Assembly: GCA_900618425.1 (NCBI GenBank)
Contig: UZAN01039873.1
Location: 41,129 to 74,730 of the forward strand
DNA: 33,602 nt
DNA from: Echinostoma caproni
Lineage: Eukaryota; Platyhelminthes; Trematoda; Plagiorchiida; Echinostomatidae
Direction: 5' to 3'
The notes beneath the pieces are model-generated. The model was given only the letters and a program-made list of their open reading frames with translations. It had not been told where the DNA came from and searched no databases. The position numbers were made by a program, and so were the translations under genes. How positions within the stretch are numbered: position 1 is the first letter of the stretch; each line of letters begins with the position of its first letter. Below are positions 23,101-32,100 of this stretch, in pieces.

Positions 23101-26100
23101 GTGCACCCGTATCAACCAGTAATCATTGCCTGCTCCTTCTTAGACCTAAGATATATTCCCGTTCTGCCTTCTATTAATTTCGGCAAAGTAACCAAATCAA
23201 AACCCGTCTTCGAAACACGTCACGTTAATGTATTCTTCTCCTTCAAAGAGCCCTATCCCATGCAGTTTCATGGTTTTCACTTGTGCCTTCGCTGAACATC
23301 AATGTTAATCTTTTTGTTGATACAATCAAGTCCATCTTTGACATCTGTTGCCCGATGGAAACCCTATTTCTCTCCGACGGTCCTATTGCATCTCCGAAAC
23401 TCAAAACATTTAGGAGACACAAGGAACATTTCTATAAATCCTGGAATTCATCAATGATCAGCTATATTTCCACCTTGGTATAAAAAGAAATCAAACGTAT
23501 AGATACAACCTATGGGAATCAACTCCTATTCCACCAAAATAGGAGACACCTACGGAAAGGAATTCAGATCTTATGTGGAGCGAAGTCCGATGAATATACT
23601 GTGGACGTTGAGAGTATAAATCAGGCATTTGTGCATCCATGTAGCGGTCCTCCTGTTTCATGGATTCCGGAAGACGCAGCTAACATAACCCCGTTCTCGA
23701 GAGAAGAAATATTTAAACTCCTTCGCACAATTAAATCATCCACTGGTATTGGTCCTGACGGTTTATCTTCATCCCTTCTAAAGCATGGTGCCCTGGCTCT
23801 AACAAATGCTTTCACTTCTATCCTCAACACGTCACTTAGTTCATATTCAATTCCCGACTGCTGGAGACCCGTCACGATCATTCCTATTCCAAAACCGTGC
23901 AGATCCAGCACCCTGTCCAAACGTTTCCGTCCCATTGCTCTAGCGTCATGCGGTCTTAAATTGGCAAAACGTGCCGTTCTCAAACACCTTTCTGCTTCCT
24001 TCTGTACCCCTGAAGACCATCTCCAGTTCGCTCATAAATCAAACGGGTCCACTTTGGATGCTGTTGCCTCCCTCGTTCATCACGTTACCAAATCGTTAGA
24101 CGCATCTGCGAAGTCTGTAAGATGTGTTTTCTTAGATTTTTCATCAGCTTTTGACTCTGTTCCACGTTCCGTCCTTCTTCGTAAACTGGAATCATTTAGC
24201 TCTTCCAAGCACCTACTGGCGTGGCTCGTCGACTACTTCACAAACAGAACTCAGCAGACTCGGCTCGATAGGAAAACGTCCAAACCACTGGTGAACAATT
24301 CGGGAGTACTACAGGGTGCCGTATTGTCTCCGTTCTTGTTTTCCACCTATATCAGTGATCTGTCTGCGAGTTCTCCAACCCAGTTATTTAAATATGCTGA
24401 TGACGTAGCCCTCTGCCAAGCCATTTCTGTGCCTGAGGATCTTTTTCATTTCTCAAATAATCTATCGCGTATTCATGAATTTTCCGTTTGTTCTGGACTG
24501 TCTCTTAATGTATCCAAGTGCTTCGAATGCACTTTCTCCCTTTTTCGATCTGTTTATCCTCGTGATCCGTCTGTCATAAATACGGATCCCCTAATTAGAG
24601 TTGATTCTGTGAAGTATATGGGAGTTACAATTGAGAGTAACTTAAAGTAGACATCCCATATTTAAAACTCTGAACAGAAATTTCGCAAATTATCTTTTCA
24701 ACTTCAAAGACTTAGGCAGTTTAATGCCAAGCAAAAAATCATTTCACTTTTGTTTATCAATGTGTTATCCCCGTTCATCTTTATTGTTCCCCGGTGGTTT
24801 TTGCTGGTCTACTAAAGAAAGACTTCAAAATTCCTCGTCGCGGTTTGTCGATCATCAGTCGTGTGTCTTTTATACCCGTTGACGAGCTATCTAAAAAACT
24901 GTGTGAACTTCACTTGTCCGCATGTGAAATATTTGCCCAGAAAATCATCGCTNGCTGAACGCAACCATCCTTTACATGGCAATTTATCTAAATGCTGCTC
25001 TCATACGTCTACACGTTCTTCTTATCGATTATTACCCTCTCGCATTAGTCTCTACAGAAATTCCCCAGTTCTCTATCTCGCCAGAATCCTTGTAAACCGA
25101 GAGTGCGCTTCCTCAGAATTTCGCAGTAACCTTAAAGGCTAAATATTTTACTTCTATCTTTCTTTTTATTGATCGAATGTGTAAACTTTTGACTGAGATG
25201 GGAACATTCTGTTCTCGCAAAAGTCTTTACAAATACAAGAAGTGAAACCCACACCCAAGACCACCAAGTGCCTGGTGCCTCTGAACAACCAACTGGGTTA
25301 ATCCAAGCTTGCTACTCTAAATCGATCGAGTCACTCGCAGGACGTAATGTCCATCGACCGTATATATAGCTCCAGGGTAAGGTTTTGAAGTCCCGACCCG
25401 AATGTTCGCGGTTGGAGTCCTGACAGGGACAAAATGTACGCACTGCTGTCCAGTCCCAAACAGGGCAAAATAGCTGTCCGGGGTTCTTTAACGGTCATCA
25501 CAAATATTTCCATTATAGCCGCTAACGAAAAATTTAATTAACCCTAGGTGGGAAAAATAATGACCACAAATTTCATTAAACATGTTTGGCTAAATCGATT
25601 TGTAAGCATCGCTGCTTTAGTGTTGCTGTGCTAGAAGAGTAATTTGTTAAAAGACAATAATTTTCAACATGCACGAAAACAGGTGGATAATGCTACTTGT
25701 AGAAATGAGAAATTATGTATTCGTTTCATGTACGGGTGAGAACAGATCTGTACCTAGGGAATACTACCTAATATCGGGACACAGTGCTGGATAACGAAAA
25801 GTAATTATTAACTAGGTTACTTGTTTACTACAAGCTAATGATATCAGTGAAGCAGTTCCGTTTGTATGATACAGTGAACTTCCCCCTTCTCCACTAATGC
25901 GAAAGTAGGAGACAGCTTAGTGAGGAGAAAACGAACGCCAAATCACCTCATTGATTTGCAATTAAATTAAAGGTGCTAGTTGTCATTGCTTCTCAACTCC
26001 AGTTCAATGCAAGTCACACTGTCCGCATGTTTGATTATACGTTCCTTTCCAATGAATCACATGATCTTTAAGAAGTTTAAAATGGAATTCGTTTCCTCGA

Positions 26101-29100
26101 AAACTGGAACCAGTTTGCACTGACCACGCACTAATAAGTCTGGTGTAGCAAGTGCCTTTGCATGATGCCGAAGGAGTGGTTAAAAAATGTAAATACATGT
26201 ACCACGCACCTCCCTATTTAAATGGCCTTAGAATTTCACCGAAGCCCAAATCCAAATTACCGACTTATTAGGTGCATTGACTACTTGAATTATACGGATA
26301 AAGACAGATTGAGTGGAGTGATGTATACTTTGTCTTCAGCAATTTATTCATCATAATATGCGCACATTCCTACGTAAACGGAAACTGTATTGGATCGGTA
26401 GTTTCCAAATTATGCACTATACTTTTCTATATCGCCTCCCGCGTCTGCGGCTTGTAAATACACGCACATAGAAACAAACAAGCATTCAACTGTTCACAAA
26501 TAGTTGAACTTCTCCGGTCAGGCCATTCTCATTTCGAATGACTTATATATGACTATATTTCAACATGCTATCTCTCTTTCTCCGACCGTTTATCTCTCAG
26601 AGTGGTCCATCGATCCGGAATATTTGTGTCATATTGTCACTTTAATTGTGTTTTGAATACTGAGGTGTGTGCGGCGGTCTCATATGCTCCATTCTATTAT
26701 AATTAATACTATTGGACACAAACGTGTCCATGCGATCACTCAGCAGATTTCAGTCCAAAATATCACTTTAGTTGATCAGCTGTTTTGAAATATGTGAAAA
26801 TTTGCTTTTGGACACGATCTTTACGGACCATTCAGCTCTACACAACTGTGTTGATTAGACGTGTGGCTAAACTCAGATCATGTGATCGTATCAGGCGAAT
26901 GAAAATGATTACATTCACACGCACGGAACTTACGTTCTTTCCATTCCGAGAATGATTCGGCCGCTGGAGATGGAGGGTTTAGTAACTGCTCACGTTCAGA
27001 GTCGATCGGTCCTGATGGGTGTGTCGATGGGAATTAAAATTTATTATTATAGATCAGAGAATAATCTGGAAGTTTAAAAAAAGACAAATCTTTCGATTGT
27101 GTAAATTCCGTATTGCAGTTATTTTTAACGATATCCGTATAGGACAAAACGAACTGTGTACTACAGGGTATTGGTCGAAATCCGCCTTGCGCCGATGCAA
27201 GTCACTTTTGAGTGAAACTTTTTCATCCTTCATTTTGGCGGCGGTTTCATAGGTCAACACTTGAGATCATGTTAGTAGTACGTGTTTCATACTCTGAGGT
27301 GCAAATGTTCGTTTTGAAATCACAATTACTCATAAGTAGTAAATAAATAAGTAATAAAGTTATCTAGCCGTCAATAGTTTAATGGAAGATCGAAAAGCAA
27401 CTGTAATCCAGGTATTTAAACCGAATTCCAGTCACGATGCTACTTAACAATGTCGTTAGGCCTCTGTTACCCAACACAATAAATCAGATCGTGCTGATCG
27501 GACACGGGTCAACGACTTAATGAATGATCGTGAGAATATATCAATCGTTTAATCGATGGCCTAAATCTAGGTCAAGTTGGTTCATCGACAAAGCGGCCTG
27601 GATGGATATTGATCAGCGTTTGCAAATGAAGAACTGTATTACGTGATTGGGTGATCAATGGGAAGCGGTTGACGAAAGCGTACGTGGCACTTGGCTAGTA
27701 GGNAGTAGGTTCATTTGGAAATGAGTATCATCACACACTTCTTGACGTGACAAGAAATTTCCATTGCGTCGGACTGGTTGTATATCGTGCCTCACTTCAC
27801 GCACTTGCCACAATAACTGACCATATCTGGAGCCAAACATGGAACTCGGTTCTGATCTGGTTGGAAAAACTGTGACAGGCAAGTCTTCCACACCAGGGGT
27901 CCATGGTTCTAGTCCCGGACTGGATTTTCGAGTTGCAGTAAAACTGATAAGCCTTAAGAAAGGAATATAGCTCGAGTCCGTCGGGTCAGCTATAAATGGG
28001 CTGAGGATTAAGTGAGGTGTGTAATTCAATGCAGTGAAAAACCCACATTAACGAGGTAACGATGGTACCAATTCAAGTAAGCCTTAGGAATTTCCCAGTT
28101 TATAGATATACAGTCCCTGGGTATTTACTTTTTAGCATTATCTGAAAAACGATTTGTTCACCTGATTCGTGATTAGGTTATTTGAAGACAAACAACGTTG
28201 GCGATGGCGCATTTACTTTCTGTGTCGATTGTGGACGGTGAGCACTGAAACGTTCTTGAGAGTATTTCAGATTTTATAACACTCATTCCTATCGGGATTG
28301 ACTTACAAATAATCACCTACGAATGAACAATGAGGTACGCGTGTGAGATAGAGTGCATTTTGAGTTTTTACAAATTATATTACTTCATGAGGAAATTAGC
28401 TTGTCATATCCTCTGCTAGTCAGTACAGTCCAAACATACGTGCCTATTATCAACCCCTCGGGAATGGAAGCACCAAATGGGTTTTCGATACGGAATTATC
28501 GGCGGATTAGGATTTGCGGAAAATCACCCCTGAAAGGAATTGGTCTCCTCTATCCAGCCCCAACCATCACTTTGTGTAGACTTACATGTAGACAATTGGA
28601 ATAACGTTTATGACTGCCGTAGTATTTCGATATTCTGATTGATCATAGTAGTCTCATAGTATAATTTGAATACGTGAACACTCATCATTGAGATCAATTG
28701 TTTATCTGCAATTCTGTTCCAAACGTTTAATTACCATAACAGGGCATCGTCCCTTATCATCTGGCAAAGTAAGTGCAGACTATCAGACTACCGTGTTGTG
28801 AATCCATGTGTTTGTTTGTGTGGCCAGTTTAGTCTGTCCCATTTTGAAAGATCGCGTAAAGCCTTCTTATGTTCACTTTGTGTGGAAAATGGACTACGGA
28901 AAATTTTAATCACCTCGTGGCTCCATAGATTCTTCCGGTTTTGGCTCCTCAATCGATGTCCATTCGGGTATGTTTCGGGGAGTTTCGTACGCATCAATAT
29001 CCGATCGTACGGAGCCTTTAAATTGGAAAAGAGGACACCATGAAAACCAGGAATATTTAGAACAGCTCATTTCCAAACCGACAAGGATTAAGAATATAAA

Positions 29101-32100
29101 CAGCACAAAGAAAGTAGAGTAAATTTACTTTAGACTTGATTGATATGCATTTAAATACATGAAAGAGGCTTTCTCTTGTTTTTCGGAGAATAAATAGAAT
29201 CGTGGAGCCATTTTATCTCACCGTTATCAGTATATATTCAAAATTGAACATCGTTTCCAATACATTTAGTGCTCGAATCAGATGAGTATTCTAGACAACT
29301 GAACTTCACACTCCGGGGACTCAAATGAATATTGATCATCTTGATGTGTTTTGGAGTACCATGATTTCAGAGTTCCACAGATGACAGTTTAGTTCAATTG
29401 AGATTCTTCAGTTTACCTTGCCTAGACTTTAATGACCGATCAAATAAAAACAAGGCGGTGATATGTTACTTTGCTTTTGTTCTGAATATGCAAAGCTATA
29501 TCAGGGTGTCAATAATGACACGCATTATCTGACTGAATGTAAACCTCGTTTTCTGAGTACACTTCGTTCCATTCTGACATCTGGAATTCGCATCCAAACC
29601 TGCTTGGTAAAACAGGAAATTCCCACAATTAGTATCAAAGATTGACCTTCATCTCGATGACACTTTCTTCATTGTTGGAGGTGACTGAACGAAAGTTGAA
29701 TTCTCTTCTGTAGCACATATCATCCTTCCAACATGCAATAACAGCTCAACCTCTAACCGTTGCACAACCAGGTGTGAACTGCAAGGCAGCAGGAAGTAAT
29801 CCCTCACCTCAGCACTGAGGGGATCATTGACTTTAGTTTTCAAAGGCCATTCACATCGACCTTTGTCACAACACCGGAATCGGGCGTATGCGGCTTTTAA
29901 ATAGGAGCCAGGTGATCAGCCTGAAACTCATCACACTCTGGTTGCAGCCAAGCAAACTAAGTTCAGCCTCAATCCAATGGAAATCAGTTTTATCGGGTGT
30001 CGGTCAAAATGCGCAGATCAGAACTGGCATCACATTGGAGATGAAATTCATCGATTCCGTGGGATAGTACAAAGAGATAAAAGCGTTAGATTCCTTGTTT
30101 AGTTCAACTACCCATCACTCTGAAGGACTGTAAAGGAAACGAGCCAAACACTTCCTCCGCCCTCACCGTGATCGTAAACAGTCCAAGAGCTGTGGAAACC
30201 AGTAGACGTCGTCCATACGTGCATTAGAATAGTGGAGGGTTCATTTGATTATATATATTTTTTTGTGATAAATTCGGTGTTAAAACAAAGCACTAACTGA
30301 ACAAGTAGAAAGCACTGGACCGATATTTCGAACTGTTTCGGTATCCGGTAGGCAGTTAGGTCACACGGATGATGACACTCTACCCAGTCGAACTAATTGT
30401 CTAGTTCTTTTCAACGTTTCAGCTCACCCATCATGTGCACGACTAATTGATCATGTAGTCAAATCAAATCAAATCAAATCCTGCATTCCTTTCAGGTAAG
30501 AGGTAGTCAGGTTGTGAAGGCTTCCAACGGAGTCCTAACCCTGGGGTCTGGTGCTGAGACGAGCGAGGTCTGTTGACTGTAACAAGCTTATACATATGAG
30601 TTGTGCTTTATCGTGTATTTTCAAAATGAGAAAGGGTGGCCGATTGGTTGTGTTCTATCTGTGAGGTTCCGGGTTCGATCCTCAGTTGGATCGATAGATT
30701 CGCACGCACGACGAATACATCATCTCTATCGTTGTTTCCACTTTTCAAGTATGTGGTTTTCTATCACCCATAAGTATAAGAATACAGTTTATTTGCATTT
30801 CAAACTAAACGCAATCAAGCGATGTGAATTTCTCCATATGAACTGGCTATTTGTTAGTCCACTACGCTGCTGCACCGTGGACACACTGATGACCTTGATG
30901 ACATTCTGTCCGCCAAGATTACCCGGAGTGCCTTGTCTCCGATTCAAATGAAACAGTGATGAGCAAATTATAAAACATACCTAAAGCGAAAAAAAACACA
31001 TTGTCCTGCTTCATTAGTTGCAGCCCCCCTGGAATGAATGCTTGCTTTTCGTACCATTTTATAATCGTAAGTTTACTTAACTATTTTTCGTTACATATTT
31101 CAATCTAGTTATCAACAATCACTAATAATCACTTACCGGGATTCGGTATGTCAGTGGAAAAGGAATCATCTGAAAGATTTGGGCAGACGGGGATGAGTGT
31201 ACAATCGGTGAGCGTAAACAACTGAAGGCATCACATTACTACTACGGCTGCTCTCACTACTGTTATATGCCCGCAATACAGTGACAGGATAGTGAAAATT
31301 ACGGAATACGGTAAGGGTAAATTGGCAACAAATTGACAACAGAATGCTGCATTAGGGAACAAGTTTACAGAAATCCCACAAGCACATTGGATAATTAATG
31401 GAACGGTCCAACGGTGGATGCAAATTTCCCGAAGTTGGTACTTTTAACAGAGTGATTTGCTCTAAGAGGTCCGGTTCATTGTTGTTCATTGAGAGAAACA
31501 GCTAATCGCGTTATTTTGTGCAACCCAAACATACTACTCACAATACCAATACTACTACTAAGTGCAACGCACAGAGCATAACTTCATTGTTTCCAAATTA
31601 TCCCCAACGAATCAAATGAATGCTATTCAACAGGATAAACAAAGATGTTGGTGATCCACGATTCGGGAACCAGATCAGACCTCGTCGTTTGCTTTCGTGA
31701 TTGATACAAAAAGATGGCCGAGAAACCAGGTTGGAAATGTATAGATCGTCCAAACAGTCAGTAACTGCAATAAAAGTGTCCATACATTTTGCAATTCAAG
31801 TTATCCTAATATCATTTCAAGAGGTCTGGGGATCATTTCAAGCTGCCTGATCAGCATTTCAAGCTATTTCGTTGATCTCTTCGGCGCTGATAAGCCTCCC
31901 AGCGATATCTGGATGACCATAATGTAGTACAAATTTCTCTACTTCCCGCTGAAGCGTGGAGAACGATTATGAGAAGTGATTGTGAGCCAGACACACAGGC
32001 ACATGCGCATACGCGTATTTGCATGATAAACAACCAATATGTATGTCTTGGGAATTGGGGTGTGTGTGACCAAGGCACGTCTCACAATCGTCCCCCGCAC

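Larger units (their letters stand above)
22850..25145 (+). mobile_element. CR1-like non-LTR retrotransposon, 5' truncated
   Basis: In order: an endonuclease domain in broken frame (YIIPFC at about 22860, then HIIVGDFNHAS at about 22955, NSVLDRIITNHP, SNHCLLLLRP at about 23125), a linker, then the reverse transcriptase frame 23601-24650 and the CR1-type C-terminus to the stop at 25142. The start of the endonuclease and any ORF1 are missing. A 3' tail of about 80 bp follows before SINE family A begins. It lies antisense to the host gene, in its largest intron seen here. Confidence 0.82.
29016..31136. other. Intron sequence between exons 2 and 3
   Basis: It contains the short repeat also seen at 20590 (29885-29950), a fragment shared with 19795 (about 30310-30335), an (AAATC)n run at 30460-30480 and a tRNA-like SINE. 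Several good GT donors near 29807 and 30170 have only out-of-frame acceptors. Confidence 0.35.

Noticed and set aside
27655..28029. 124-codon minus-strand open frame
   Set aside because: Contains an N and runs through a tRNA-like box B; likely SINE debris.
28129..28141. Exon-like 13-nt interval with excellent acceptor (minus strand)
   Set aside because: Length is not a multiple of three and extending it meets a stop in phase 1.
28307..28316. 10-nt interval with good acceptor and GTAAGT (minus strand)
   Set aside because: Out of frame with the gene; no supporting neighbour.
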